DNA of 64,000 bases from Marinobacter sp. F3R08 (GCF_018860425.1 NZ_JAHKPI010000008.1:124001-188000), one strand, 5' to 3'. Shown: positions 1-9,274, counted from the stretch's first letter. Notes: generated by a model not told the origin, from the sequence alone. Program-made: numbers and translations.

Positions 1-20
1 TCGTTCGTTCCGGCCGTTTT

Positions 21-3000
21 GTGCGCCTTGGACAATCCGATCAACGCTTTGATAAGTACACGCTCAGTGTTGATCTGATCAATACCCCGGCAAAGCAGAA
101 TGCCCTGAAAACCCTGCTCGGCCAAACAAGCGAGGCGCCACTGGGTACCAGTGCCAGCCAGGTGCCTCTGGATGCCCTCACGGCCGAACAGCTTGGTGCT
201 CTGTCTTTGACCGCTGCCGACCTGAAATTTGACGGCACCTTTCAAATCAATCGCCACTTAAATCCCGAAACCGAAGCTTCCGGTTGGGCCTGGATACTGA
301 ATGGCCCGGAACTGATTATTGGTTTTCGGGAGGACAGCTCTCTGGCCCTGCCTCAAAGAGATCTCCGACTACTACTTCCCTGGCAGGAAACCGGGAGTGA
401 TGATTCAGACCGCGTTGGCGCCGAAACCGCAGAAAGTGGCAAGAATCCACCGCTGAATATTGACGAAGAAAGCCTGCTGAATGAGCCAGACCTTTTCAGC
501 GACGATCCCGGGTCTTACTGCAAGCCATTCAGCAATCCGGCCAGAATTCTTGGGGAACGCCGATTTCACACGGTATTCCGAGTTGAGCAGCCGGAGATTG
601 AATCCACAGCCAATACCAAACCCGACTACAAAGGATTGTTGCACCCGAAGGACACCAACCAACCAATGATGATCATGAGCGCTATGGTAGCCCAGCCAGG
701 TTCCGCCAGCAGCTCCGCAAGCAGCTCCGCGAACTCGGGATTTCCGGTGATCAAGAATCTGGGAACCAGCCTCAACCGATTTCTTCCCAGGGATGTCGGC
801 TCGTTAATGCCTCCGACCAAAGCAATCGACTTTCTGCCTATACCCAGATTTCCATGGCTGAACCGTCGCAAACCTGTCGGACCGGACAACCCCATCGACT
901 GGGATGGCGACACCACCCAATACCAGGCGCTGTCTGTTGCCGGTGGTCATATTCTTGAGTGGCGGGTGCAATGGCGCTCCAACGGCTATTCCCTAGGTGA
1001 TGTCGCCCACACACTCACCCTGGCGCCTCGGCAAACCAGGCGAATCATGAAGCTGGACTGGCGCCGCCGGGAACAGAGCATCCGCACCGAACGCACGGAA
1101 TTCGGCGAGGCAGTTTCTCAGGAGACGCTCCGGGAAAGGGACTACAACGATGCGGTGCGTTCTAATCTGAACGAATGGAGTAAAGGCGGCAGCAAATCCC
1201 AGACAACCGGTGTAGCAGGCGGCATCGGCTTTGCTATGGGACCTGTCGTGATCGGTGGTGGTGCCGCCCATGGCCGCGCCAGCTCAAGCAGTTGGCAACA
1301 AGGCGGTCGCAGCGTCGCAGCCGCAGAAGAACAGAGTCTGCGTGATGCGGTTCGCCAATTTGGCGACTCGCTTCGTCAGTTCGAGAGTACCGTGGTGAAC
1401 GAGGTTAGCCAGGACGAATCCATCGAGGGGGTCTCCGAAGTGGTTCGCAACCCAAACTATTGCCATTCCCTCACCGTGATCTACCACGAGATACTTCGCC
1501 ACATGCGCGTGGATACAGTGCTGGCGGGTGTTCGTGAATGCCTGTTCGTCCCCTTCTCCATCCGCCCGTTTACCCTCTTCCGGGTTGCTCGCTGGCGAGA
1601 TGTATTCGAACGGTACCTGCAAAAGCCGGAACTGCGTTGGGCGCTCAGATACACTGAAGAGGTTGCCAACAACTGGGAGGGTGTGGACTCCCCGCCAGAC
1701 GGACCTCGCACATCCCAGTCTGTGGTAAGTCTTTCTGGTTCTATCTACATCAAGATGGGCATAGAGCGGCCCCGGGATGAAGTTGTTTCGGAAGAAATTG
1801 ATGATCAACTAAAAGATGAAGGCGCCGTCGGAGAAAAGATCACTACAAAAGTCTGGCAAGCCTATGCGAGCATACTCCCCATTCCCGTTGGACAGATAGT
1901 GTCCAGGTTAAGGGACTATAGCGCTTCCCAAAGGGATGCCTATTTTCAGCGCGAAATCGCGCCGTCCATGGCCCGTCGCTGGGTTGACCGTTTAAAGCTC
2001 GAGACCGATGCAAACGAGCTACAGGGCGCCGACTTCACTCTGGTCGGCGAGTATCACTTCAACCGTACAATCCGAGTTGACTTCAACGTACCACACGAGG
2101 CACTGACAGACACCACAAGAGCACAGATAACCAGACTCTTTCTGTCGGCCTCAGAGCATCTGCCGAAAGGTTCGGTTGCCAATGTAAAAAGCGCATCAGT
2201 GCACATCCACACGGAGCACTACAACCGCCGAATAAAAGCCTCAACGGGCACCCAGGACCTGATTTCTCCGCCCGCATGGGATGATGACGAAAGCACCCGG
2301 CCAGCCCCAAGCGAGAGTGCAACTCTCACCTTCAATCCATCATCCTGGGAGGAATATAATCCAAGGCGCGAAGCAGAGAAAGCGAACCAGAAGATTCTCG
2401 ACCACATCAACGACAACATTCATTACTACCACAAGGTGCTCTGGTGGACGATGGATCGAGATGAGCTGTACATGTTGCTGGATGGCTTCGCCATCTCATC
2501 CAGCGACCGGCGCTCCATCGCCTCCGTAGTAGAGCGAGAACCCATAGCGATACTCGGAAACTCCCTTGTTTTTCGCGTCGCCGCCGGTGCGTTTCTTGGG
2601 GTAAACGGTCATGAAAGTTACGAGGAAGCCTTCAATTACTACAAAGGCGAAGGTGCGCCCTCCACACCTATGCGAGTCAGTCTGCCAACCGATGGCTTAT
2701 ACGCCCAGGCCATCATGGATCAGTGCGAAGCCTGCGAGGAGCATGAAGGCTCAACCGACTGGGTGCTGAACGATGAAGACCCTGCTCTGGCAGATTTCCC
2801 GAGCAATTTCTTCGATTCACGGCGAAGCCAACCCCAGAACATGACACCGACGGACATGCCGGACTCCATCATCAATCTGCACAACGCACCGGCTGCACCT
2901 GCACCTCAGGGCTTCAACGATGTTCTGGGGGTCCTTGGCAGTAGCAGTGCATTCCGGGATATGGCCGGGCTCGAAGGCACTCAGAAAAACGCTATGGGCG

Positions 3001-4550
3001 CTCTCAATTCGGCCGCCAATCTTGCCGGTCAATTTGGTGGCTATGCGCTTCAGGCGCGTTTGGCTGAACTGCAAGCGGAGCGTGATGCCGGGAAGAATTT
3101 CGACAAGAAGCGGGCGGCAGTCGATCGGGCCGTAGAAAAGGGTTCCATGTCCAAGTCTGATGGCGAAAAGGCACTGCAATCCCAGGCCGAGGCCATGGGA
3201 CGTAGACCGCCCTCCGGGCTGTCAACAACGTCGAAGGATCTCATCGAGCGCTTTGGTGGGGAGCGTGATGTATCCGTAACGGAAACGACGCCTGACGGAC
3301 AGGTAACCACCAGCGTCATGGCAGCCAGTTCCCGCTCGGGACAAGGCGATGGATCAACTCCGGATGGTCTGGACGGTGCAGTAGCCGGCCCAGGCGGAAC
3401 CGCAGTTTCCAGGTACAGCTTCCCGATTGCTGAGTCTGACCCGCTTGATGAGGAGGCTATCTTCAACCACAACTTCTTTGCCACCCCCACCAAGGACTCC
3501 ATGGAATCGTTTTTCCCCGTCATGGAGCCTGTTGGAGGTCAGGTCAGCGACGCCGAACGTCAACGCTCCATGACTCGACCTTTCTTCTTTACTGTTGGAA
3601 ATCTTACCCCCGACAAGTTAATGGCCAGTGCCGAGAATCCGGAGCTGATCCAATTACTGTCTTACATTGTTTACGATTTCCCGGTGGCGGAATCGGAGAT
3701 AACCCGCGATGACCTGCTCCCCCTGAGAAGCCTTCTCGAACGACGCGCTCAGGCGCTCAGGAACAGGAACCAGGCCCTTGAAATCCAGATCCTGGGCACC
3801 GCAGACAGTACCGGGCCTGCAGATGAGAACGCGACACTCCAGCAAAAACGAGCTCAGGCCGTGGCCACCGGACTCCAGAGCACGGGATACCGCATCTCTT
3901 ACATTGGTCCTTCCGGTAGCCGACTGTTCAACGACAACAATGAATACCAGCGAGCGCTCAATCGATCGGTCACCATTCGCGAAACACTCACCTCAACCAA
4001 TGGCATTCAGATACGCAGGAAAGACGGTGATATCGACGACCTGAAAATCAGAATCCGGGAAATCCTGACCGACGAGGCCACCACCGGAAATACAGATGCC
4101 AACATCGCACTGACCATCATGGACCTCTATGATTCGCATGGAAATCTGGAGGTCATATTCGCCAGCAAGGTTCGGGAGTACTACACAACCTATGCACCGG
4201 GACTGGCACGACGTTACAACAATCCACTGTATCGTCCGGAGATCTTCTTCACAGACGGCCGGCCCTATTTGGAGCACAACCTGCAATATGCCCCGAGTGT
4301 GGCCACGCTGAACGATTTCGATGCGTCAGCCCGCGACGTTATCGACCTTCTCAAGATCCTTGCCAAGGCTACCTACGATGGTATCAACGTCCATGTGAAG
4401 TTTGGCGGCAGCGGTAACACCCCGGACAGCGACGTAGACGCCTGGGATATGATGGGAAGGACCATTAATTCCCTGATGGAAAGCAACAAAACAATCTACA
4501 ACAACGCTTTCGACAAATACCAAGAAGAACTGGAAGGTCCGTTTGACTAG
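21..4550 (+). CDS. Very large protein of unknown function with C-terminal OmpA-like domain, 5' end uncertain
   Basis: I do not recognise this family. From the GTG at 21 it has 1509 residues, but the frame is open back to the left edge, so the true start may lie outside. Visible parts: a Ser-rich linker near residue 235; a beta-rich stretch at about 322-343 (GYSLGDVAHTLTLAP); a Gly-rich hydrophobic patch near 396-418; a motif at 477-497 beginning NPNYCHSLTVIYHEILRH; a charged, probably coiled-coil stretch near 1010-1060; and an OmpA-like peptidoglycan-binding domain at about 1229-1325 (ILGTADSTG ... NRSVTI). No signal peptide is visible in the part present. An OmpA domain usually anchors a protein to peptidoglycan, so an envelope role is inferred. 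A stem-loop follows the stop, so it is probably the last gene of a unit that lies to the left. Confidence 0.75.
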   Translation: MRLGQSDQRFDKYTLSVDLINTPAKQNALKTLLGQTSEAPLGTSASQVPLDALTAEQLGALSLTAADLKFDGTFQINRHLNPETEASGWAWILNGPELIIGFREDSSLALPQRDLRLLLPWQETGSDDSDRVGAETAESGKNPPLNIDEESLLNEPDLFSDDPGSYCKPFSNPARILGERRFHTVFRVEQPEIESTANTKPDYKGLLHPKDTNQPMMIMSAMVAQPGSASSSASSSANSGFPVIKNLGTSLNRFLPRDVGSLMPPTKAIDFLPIPRFPWLNRRKPVGPDNPIDWDGDTTQYQALSVAGGHILEWRVQWRSNGYSLGDVAHTLTLAPRQTRRIMKLDWRRREQSIRTERTEFGEAVSQETLRERDYNDAVRSNLNEWSKGGSKSQTTGVAGGIGFAMGPVVIGGGAAHGRASSSSWQQGGRSVAAAEEQSLRDAVRQFGDSLRQFESTVVNEVSQDESIEGVSEVVRNPNYCHSLTVIYHEILRHMRVDTVLAGVRECLFVPFSIRPFTLFRVARWRDVFERYLQKPELRWALRYTEEVANNWEGVDSPPDGPRTSQSVVSLSGSIYIKMGIERPRDEVVSEEIDDQLKDEGAVGEKITTKVWQAYASILPIPVGQIVSRLRDYSASQRDAYFQREIAPSMARRWVDRLKLETDANELQGADFTLVGEYHFNRTIRVDFNVPHEALTDTTRAQITRLFLSASEHLPKGSVANVKSASVHIHTEHYNRRIKASTGTQDLISPPAWDDDESTRPAPSESATLTFNPSSWEEYNPRREAEKANQKILDHINDNIHYYHKVLWWTMDRDELYMLLDGFAISSSDRRSIASVVEREPIAILGNSLVFRVAAGAFLGVNGHESYEEAFNYYKGEGAPSTPMRVSLPTDGLYAQAIMDQCEACEEHEGSTDWVLNDEDPALADFPSNFFDSRRSQPQNMTPTDMPDSIINLHNAPAAPAPQGFNDVLGVLGSSSAFRDMAGLEGTQKNAMGALNSAANLAGQFGGYALQARLAELQAERDAGKNFDKKRAAVDRAVEKGSMSKSDGEKALQSQAEAMGRRPPSGLSTTSKDLIERFGGERDVSVTETTPDGQVTTSVMAASSRSGQGDGSTPDGLDGAVAGPGGTAVSRYSFPIAESDPLDEEAIFNHNFFATPTKDSMESFFPVMEPVGGQVSDAERQRSMTRPFFFTVGNLTPDKLMASAENPELIQLLSYIVYDFPVAESEITRDDLLPLRSLLERRAQALRNRNQALEIQILGTADSTGPADENATLQQKRAQAVATGLQSTGYRISYIGPSGSRLFNDNNEYQRALNRSVTIRETLTSTNGIQIRRKDGDIDDLKIRIREILTDEATTGNTDANIALTIMDLYDSHGNLEVIFASKVREYYTTYAPGLARRYNNPLYRPEIFFTDGRPYLEHNLQYAPSVATLNDFDASARDVIDLLKILAKATYDGINVHVKFGGSGNTPDSDVDAWDMMGRTINSLMESNKTIYNNAFDKYQEELEGPFD

Positions 4551-4559
4551 GCCTGATTC

Positions 4560-4591
4560 GTGCCCCTCAAAGGCTGCGTCCGGAGGGGCAC
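4560..4591 (+). terminator. Stem-loop after the large OmpA-domain gene
   Basis: Perfect 9-bp inverted repeat GTGCCCCTC / GAGGGGCAC around a 14-base loop, nine bases past the stop codon. No T-run follows, so it may be a Rho-assisted terminator or an RNA 3'-end stabiliser. Confidence 0.5.
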
Positions 4592-4681
4592 GAACATGAA
4601 CAGTCGAGGTATTCGTGTTCAGTGCCCGTAAATTGTGGTCCTATCTACCGTGATAACAATCGATTTGCAGGGAGAGGTTCC

Positions 4682-5377
4682 ATGAAAACCATTGGCCTTC
4701 TTGGCGGCATGAGCTGGGAATCCACCGAAACCTATTACCGGTTGATCAACGAAGGCGTAAAGGCCCGTCTGGGCGGACTGCATTCGGCGCGCCTGCTTCT
4801 GTACAGCGTCGACTTTGCCGAAATCGAGGCACTTCAACACAGAGGCGACTGGCCGGCTACGGCGGAGATTCTCTCCGGCGCGGCCCTGTCACTTGAAAAG
4901 GCCGGAGCGGATTTCCTCGTCATCGGGACCAACACCATGCACAAGGTCGCTCCCGAGATTGAGCAAGCCATCGGCATGCCATTACTCCATATAGCGGACG
5001 CCACTGCCCAGGTGCTGGTGAAGGATGGAATTAGCCGCGTCGGTCTGCTGGGCACGCGATTTACCATGGAACAGGCGTTCTACCGCAGCCGCCTGGAAGA
5101 GGCCGGCATTGAGGTAATCACGCCGGACGAGTCGCAACGCGCTGAAGTTCACCGGGTCATCTATGAGGAGCTCTGCCAGGGCACTATCAATTCTGACTCT
5201 CGCAATGCCTACCTGGATATCGTCGCTTCGCTGTCAGAACGCGAAGCGCAGGCGGTGATTCTGGGCTGCACCGAGATCGGTCTGCTGATCCGACAGTCAG
5301 ACACCAGGGTTCCGCTTTACGACACAACCCGGATCCACGCCGAACAGGCGGTCGAACTTGCCTTGAGTCATCCGTAG
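4682..5377 (+). CDS. Aspartate/glutamate racemase family protein (YgeA-like)
   Basis: 231 residues, collinear with E. coli YgeA, a broad-specificity amino-acid racemase. The N-terminus MKTIGLLGGMSWEST and the HSA, LLGTR(F/Y)TMEQ and GCTEIGLL motifs are present. The start is the ATG at 4682, eight bases after GGGAGAGG; the frame extends upstream without family resemblance. Enzymes of this family use two cysteines as acid and base. The second is present (Cys196 in GCTEIG), but where YgeA has CTNTMH this protein has GTNTMH, with Gly82 in place of the first cysteine. It may therefore be inactive as a racemase or work by another chemistry. It is a single gene upstream of the ycaO fusion. Confidence 0.85.
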   Translation: MKTIGLLGGMSWESTETYYRLINEGVKARLGGLHSARLLLYSVDFAEIEALQHRGDWPATAEILSGAALSLEKAGADFLVIGTNTMHKVAPEIEQAIGMPLLHIADATAQVLVKDGISRVGLLGTRFTMEQAFYRSRLEEAGIEVITPDESQRAEVHRVIYEELCQGTINSDSRNAYLDIVASLSEREAQAVILGCTEIGLLIRQSDTRVPLYDTTRIHAEQAVELALSHP

Positions 5378-5470
5378 AAGACCGACCAAGACGAACGCCT
5401 GTAAAAACTGGATAATGGCCGCCATTAGTAGCCATGGTGCGCCAAATTTTACGATCCGGGACTCTTTGCA

Positions 5471-7657
5471 ATGGAAATCAACGTCAACTTTCTCGAGAAC
5501 CTCAGACTTGAAGCCAGGTTTGACGATTTCACAGTCGTGACGGACCAGCCCATCCGCTACAAGGGCGACGGTTCTGCACCCAGCCCTTTCGACTATTTTC
5601 TGGCATCGTCGGCCCTGTGTGCAGCCTACTTTGTTCGGGTTTACTGTCTGGCACGGGACATTCCTACCGAAAATATCCGCCTGTCCCAGAACAACATCGT
5701 AGACCCGGAAAACCGCTACAACCAGATCTTCAAGATCTCAGTGGAACTGCCGGAAGACATCTCCGAGAAAGACCGGCAAGGCATCCTGCGATCCATCGAC
5801 CGGTGCACGGTTAAAAAAGTGGTCCAGACCGGCCCCACCTTCGAGATTGAGACGGTCGAGAACCTGGACGCAGACGCCCAGGCACTCCTGATGACCCAGC
5901 CCGAAGGCGGCAGCCAGACCTTTATCGAAGGCAAGGACCTGCCTCTGGAACAGACCATCGCCAACATGACCGGCATCCTCGAAAATCTCGGCATGAAGAT
6001 TGAGATTGCCTCATGGCGCAACATTGTGCCCCACGTGTGGTCCCTGCATATCCGTGACGCCGCCTCGCCCATGTGCTTCACCAACGGCAAGGGCTCCACC
6101 AAAGAGAGTGCCCTGTGTTCGGCGTTGGGTGAGTTCATCGAGCGCCTCAACTGCAACTTTTTCTACAACGACCAGTTTTTCGGCGAAGAAATCGCCAACA
6201 GCGAGTTCGTGCATTATCCGAACGAGAAATGGTTCAAGCCGGGTCCGGACGACGAGCTTCCCGAAGGCATACTGGATGAACACTGCCTCGCCATCTACAA
6301 CCCGGACGGCGAATTGGGCGGCTCCAATCTGATCGACACCAATTCCGGCAACATCGAGCGAGGCATCGTATCGCTGCCCTTCGTGCGCCAGTCCGATGGC
6401 GAGGTGGTGTATTTCCCGTCCAACCTGATCGAGAACCTTTTTCTGAGCAACGGCATGAGCGCCGGAAACACCCTGAAAGAGGCGGAAGTACAGTGCCTGT
6501 CGGAAATTTTTGAAAGAGCCGTCAAGAAGCAGATTATCGAACAGGAAATTGCCCTGCCGGACGTGCCCCGGGAGGTGCTGGAAAAATACCCCGACATCCT
6601 TGAAGGTATTGAAGCCCTTGAAGCTCAGGGCTTTCCTACCCTGGTGAAGGACGCCTCACTGGGCGGGCAATTCCCGGTGATGTGCGTCACCCTGATGAAC
6701 CCGAGGACCGGCGGTGTGTTTGCTTCCTTTGGTGCCCATCCAAGCTTTGAGGTGGCACTTGAGCGAAGTCTGACTGAGCTGCTGCAGGGCCGCAGCTTCG
6801 AAGGTCTGAACGATGTGCCAGCACCAACGTTCAACAGCCTGGCGGTCACCGAGCCCAACAACTACGTAGAACACTTCATTGATTCCACCGGCGTGGTGTC
6901 CTGGCGTTTCTTCAGCGCCAGATCCGATTACGACTTCGTTGAATGGGACTTCTCCGGCTCCAACGCAGAGGAAGCGGCGTGCCTGTTCGGAATCCTTGGG
7001 GACCTGGGTAAGGAAGTCTATGTTGCGGTCCACGAGGAGCTGGGCGCGCCGGTCTGCCGGATTCTGGTTCCGGGCTACTCCGAGGTATATCCAGTGGAAG
7101 ACCTGATCATGGATAACACCAACATGGCTCTGGACTACCGGGAAGACATCCTCAACCTTCACCGCCTGGACGATGAGCAACTGGCTGATCTGGTGGAGCG
7201 CCTGGAAGCCAGTCAGCTGGACAACTACATGACGATCATCACCCTGATCGGCGTGGAGTTTGATGAAAACACCATCTGGGGCCAGCTCACCATCCTGGAG
7301 CTGAAGATCCTGATATGCCTCGCCCTGCAGTGGCACGAAGAGGCCCTGGAATTCGTCGACATGTTCCTGCAGTTCAATGACAACACCGTTGAACGTGGCC
7401 TGTTCTATCGCGCCATTTACGCCGTGCTGGAAGTCACCCTGGATGATGATATGGAGCTGGATGACTACATCACCAATTTCACACGCATGTTTGGTGAGCA
7501 AACCATGGCATCCGTTGTCGGCTCGGTGGATGGCAGTGTGCGCTTCCAGGGCCTAGAGCCAACCAACATGCAGCTGGAAGGGCTCGAAAAGCATCAGCGG
7601 CTGATCGAAAGCTACAAGAAACTCCACACTGCGCGCGCGGCGGGAGCCGGTTTCTAA
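5471..7657 (+). CDS. ycaO: OsmC domain fused to YcaO (putative S12 methylthiolation accessory protein)
   Basis: 728 residues. Residues 1 to about 140 form an OsmC/Ohr-like domain with the two expected cysteines (Cys50 in SSALCAAYF, Cys112 in RCTVKKV). From about 150 onward the protein follows E. coli YcaO closely from end to end: GKDLPLEQTIA, FTNGKGSTKESAL, ALGEFIERLN, FVHYPNEKWF, NGMSAGNT, LTELLQGR, then the helical, TPR-like C-terminal region. YcaO proteins activate amide backbones with ATP. The E. coli protein is linked to RimO-dependent beta-methylthiolation of ribosomal protein S12. The E. coli form lacks the OsmC part, so the fusion adds a thiol-peroxidase-type domain whose role here is unknown. 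The start at 5471 is the first ATG of the OsmC domain. Confidence 0.9.
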   Translation: MEINVNFLENLRLEARFDDFTVVTDQPIRYKGDGSAPSPFDYFLASSALCAAYFVRVYCLARDIPTENIRLSQNNIVDPENRYNQIFKISVELPEDISEKDRQGILRSIDRCTVKKVVQTGPTFEIETVENLDADAQALLMTQPEGGSQTFIEGKDLPLEQTIANMTGILENLGMKIEIASWRNIVPHVWSLHIRDAASPMCFTNGKGSTKESALCSALGEFIERLNCNFFYNDQFFGEEIANSEFVHYPNEKWFKPGPDDELPEGILDEHCLAIYNPDGELGGSNLIDTNSGNIERGIVSLPFVRQSDGEVVYFPSNLIENLFLSNGMSAGNTLKEAEVQCLSEIFERAVKKQIIEQEIALPDVPREVLEKYPDILEGIEALEAQGFPTLVKDASLGGQFPVMCVTLMNPRTGGVFASFGAHPSFEVALERSLTELLQGRSFEGLNDVPAPTFNSLAVTEPNNYVEHFIDSTGVVSWRFFSARSDYDFVEWDFSGSNAEEAACLFGILGDLGKEVYVAVHEELGAPVCRILVPGYSEVYPVEDLIMDNTNMALDYREDILNLHRLDDEQLADLVERLEASQLDNYMTIITLIGVEFDENTIWGQLTILELKILICLALQWHEEALEFVDMFLQFNDNTVERGLFYRAIYAVLEVTLDDDMELDDYITNFTRMFGEQTMASVVGSVDGSVRFQGLEPTNMQLEGLEKHQRLIESYKKLHTARAAGAGF

Positions 7658-7676
7658 GAAAATCAGAATTTTTTCT

Positions 7677-7701
7677 GGAATAAATCCTTAGCTGGTTCGT
7701 C
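7677..7701 (+). promoter_or_regulatory. Predicted ECF-type promoter of the Ala-rich protein / barrel unit
   Basis: GGAAT (7677-7681), 16 bases, then CGTC (7698-7701). Same boxes and spacing as in front of the sigma-factor gene (10681-10705), including the longer match TGGAATAAA at the -35 side, and nearly the same as in front of the protease gene. Transcription would start near 7708, 40 bases before the ATG. Seen by eye; the link to the nearby sigma factor is inferred. Confidence 0.6.
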
Positions 7702-7747
7702 CTCCTGATGAAAGCAACCCGAAACGGGAAAACAGGAGGACGTAACC

Positions 7748-8221
7748 ATGAAAAAGCATGCACTGACACTCGCAATCTGCTCACTTCTCTCCACCGGTGC
7801 CTTTGCCTCTGAAGGCTCGGCCAATGCCAACGTGCAAGCTGACGCCAATATGAAGGCCGAAGCCAGCAGCCAGAACGGCGTCTCTGCACAGGGTGGCGCA
7901 TCTGCCAGCGCCCAGGGTGGTGCAGATGGTAATGCGGCGAGAGACGAAGCTCGCCAGAGCGCCAACCAGTCTATCAGTGCCGGTGTTGAAGCCGGGCAGC
8001 AGGTACGGAGCACAGCTTCGGCAACGGCAACCAAAGCAAAAAACGAAGCCAGTGAACAAGCCGGTGAAGCACAGGCTGAAATGAACAAGGCTCGGAATGC
8101 CGAGGTCCGTGCCCAGACCAACCAGCAGATCAGCACATCTGTTTCCGACAGCGTTAAAAGCGAAGTCCAGAACTCGGTACGGAGCGCCGTGAAAGGTTCC
8201 GCCGGTGGTGGGTTGCTTTAA
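7748..8221 (+). CDS. Exported low-complexity Ala-rich protein of unknown function
   Basis: 157 residues. An N-terminal signal peptide (MKKHALTLAICSLLSTGAFA) would be cut after AFA. The mature part is made almost entirely of Ala, Ser, Gly, Asn, Gln, Glu, Lys and Arg, with near-repeats such as SAQGGASASAQGG. The middle (about residues 75-135) looks helical and amphipathic. There is no cysteine after the signal peptide and no recognisable catalytic motif, so a structural, protective or substrate role is more likely than an enzyme. A strong Shine-Dalgarno (AGGAGG, 8-base spacing) sets the start. It is the first gene after the predicted ECF promoter and is followed by a terminator-like hairpin before the barrel gene, which suggests it is made in excess over the barrel. 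Confidence 0.8.
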   Translation: MKKHALTLAICSLLSTGAFASEGSANANVQADANMKAEASSQNGVSAQGGASASAQGGADGNAARDEARQSANQSISAGVEAGQQVRSTASATATKAKNEASEQAGEAQAEMNKARNAEVRAQTNQQISTSVSDSVKSEVQNSVRSAVKGSAGGGLL

Positions 8222-8241
8222 AGAAACCACCACATCTGGTT

Positions 8242-8272
8242 AGCCGGGCCTGAGGGCCCGGCTCATTTTTTT
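8242..8272 (+). terminator. Terminator or attenuator between the Ala-rich gene and the barrel gene
   Basis: AGCCGGGCC-TGAG-GGCCCGGCT stem followed by CATTTTTTT, a good intrinsic-terminator shape. No obvious second promoter lies before the next gene 24 bases on, so partial read-through is the likeliest way the barrel is expressed. Confidence 0.75.
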
Positions 8273-8295
8273 CAGCTCAGGAGCGTTACATAGCC

Positions 8296-9264
8296 ATGCA
8301 CCTCAAACGATCCTTCCCTTGTGTCGTCACAGTTTTAGGCCTCATGGTGCCTCTTGCCACAGCCAAGGCTGCTGATTCAGCGACTCTGAACGGATATCTC
8401 GCAACCGGGTTCGAGCACGACAGCAATGTGTCGGTCGATGACCTGAATGCTGCCTCGAACCAAAGCGACCAGGCGTGGGTCTTTGACGCCGGCCTTGAAG
8501 GGGTACTAAAACCGGCCGAACCACTGAATCTCACCCTGGGGTATTCCCTGTCTGGCAGTCGATATCAGGATCTTGATCAGTTCGATCAGGATATCCATTT
8601 GCTCTCAGCAGACCTCAGCTATGATTTTGATCCGGTGACCATTGGCACCAGTTATCACTACTCGCACTCTACCCTTGGCTCGGAACCCTTCCTCGACTAC
8701 CACAGAGCCAGCGCTTATGTCGGCAGTCTCATCGGTAACGATGTCTACCTGCTTGCCAGCCTGCAAAAGAAGCGAAAAGAGTACGATGAGAGTGATGCCC
8801 GAGACGCGGACATCCGAGGCGGAAGCCTGGATTCATTCTTCTTTTTTAACGACGCCCGCAGCCATTTCGTCGTCGGGCTGGATTATGATCAGGAAGACGC
8901 ACAGGCTGACGATTTCGACAACGATCTCTGGCGTGTGAGGGCAACACTGCTTAACAGGTTCAGACTCGCCGGCGAGGACAATCAGTTTCGCCTGGGCTGG
9001 AGATACGAAACCCGGAAGTATGACCAGGCCGCAGTCACAACGTCTAATCCGTTTCTCGATAACCCGTTCACTGACGATATCGTGGATGCGTCAACCAGCC
9101 GGCGCGCGGAGCATGCCCACGTATTCGAAGCCAGCTGGCGAGTTGGTCTGAATGATATTTTCAGCCTTGAACCCTCAGTCTCCCATGGAATCTACCGGGC
9201 AGATGAGGAGTCGTCCGACTATACCCGGACCATCGCCGGGGTGACTCTCAGGGCGGGGTTCTAA
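8296..9264 (+). CDS. Outer-membrane beta-barrel protein
   Basis: 322 residues. A signal peptide ends at about residue 27 (ATAKAAD). The rest is a run of alternating aromatic/polar strands with short Asp/Asn-rich turns (FEHDSNVSVD, LGYSLSGSRYQDLD, GTSYHYSHSTL, FRLGWRYETRKY), ending in an aromatic residue (LRAGF) as barrel substrates of the BAM machinery usually do. It resembles the barrel half of surface lipoprotein assembly modifier (Slam-type, DUF560) proteins, but lacks their TPR N-terminus; this family guess is weak. It follows the Ala-rich gene in the same direction and meets the protease gene tail to tail with a 10-base gap. Confidence 0.75.
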   Translation: MHLKRSFPCVVTVLGLMVPLATAKAADSATLNGYLATGFEHDSNVSVDDLNAASNQSDQAWVFDAGLEGVLKPAEPLNLTLGYSLSGSRYQDLDQFDQDIHLLSADLSYDFDPVTIGTSYHYSHSTLGSEPFLDYHRASAYVGSLIGNDVYLLASLQKKRKEYDESDARDADIRGGSLDSFFFFNDARSHFVVGLDYDQEDAQADDFDNDLWRVRATLLNRFRLAGEDNQFRLGWRYETRKYDQAAVTTSNPFLDNPFTDDIVDASTSRRAEHAHVFEASWRVGLNDIFSLEPSVSHGIYRADEESSDYTRTIAGVTLRAGF

Positions 9265-9274
9265 TAGCGGCCGA

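Noticed and set aside
6656..7501. 281-codon minus-strand frame inside the ycaO fusion
   Set aside because: Antisense to well-conserved YcaO sequence, with no ribosome site or domain.
7664..7677. CAGAA-TTTT-TTCTG hairpin as the ycaO terminator
   Set aside because: The stem is only 5 bp and AT-rich, has no T-run after it, and runs into the -35 box of the predicted ECF promoter.
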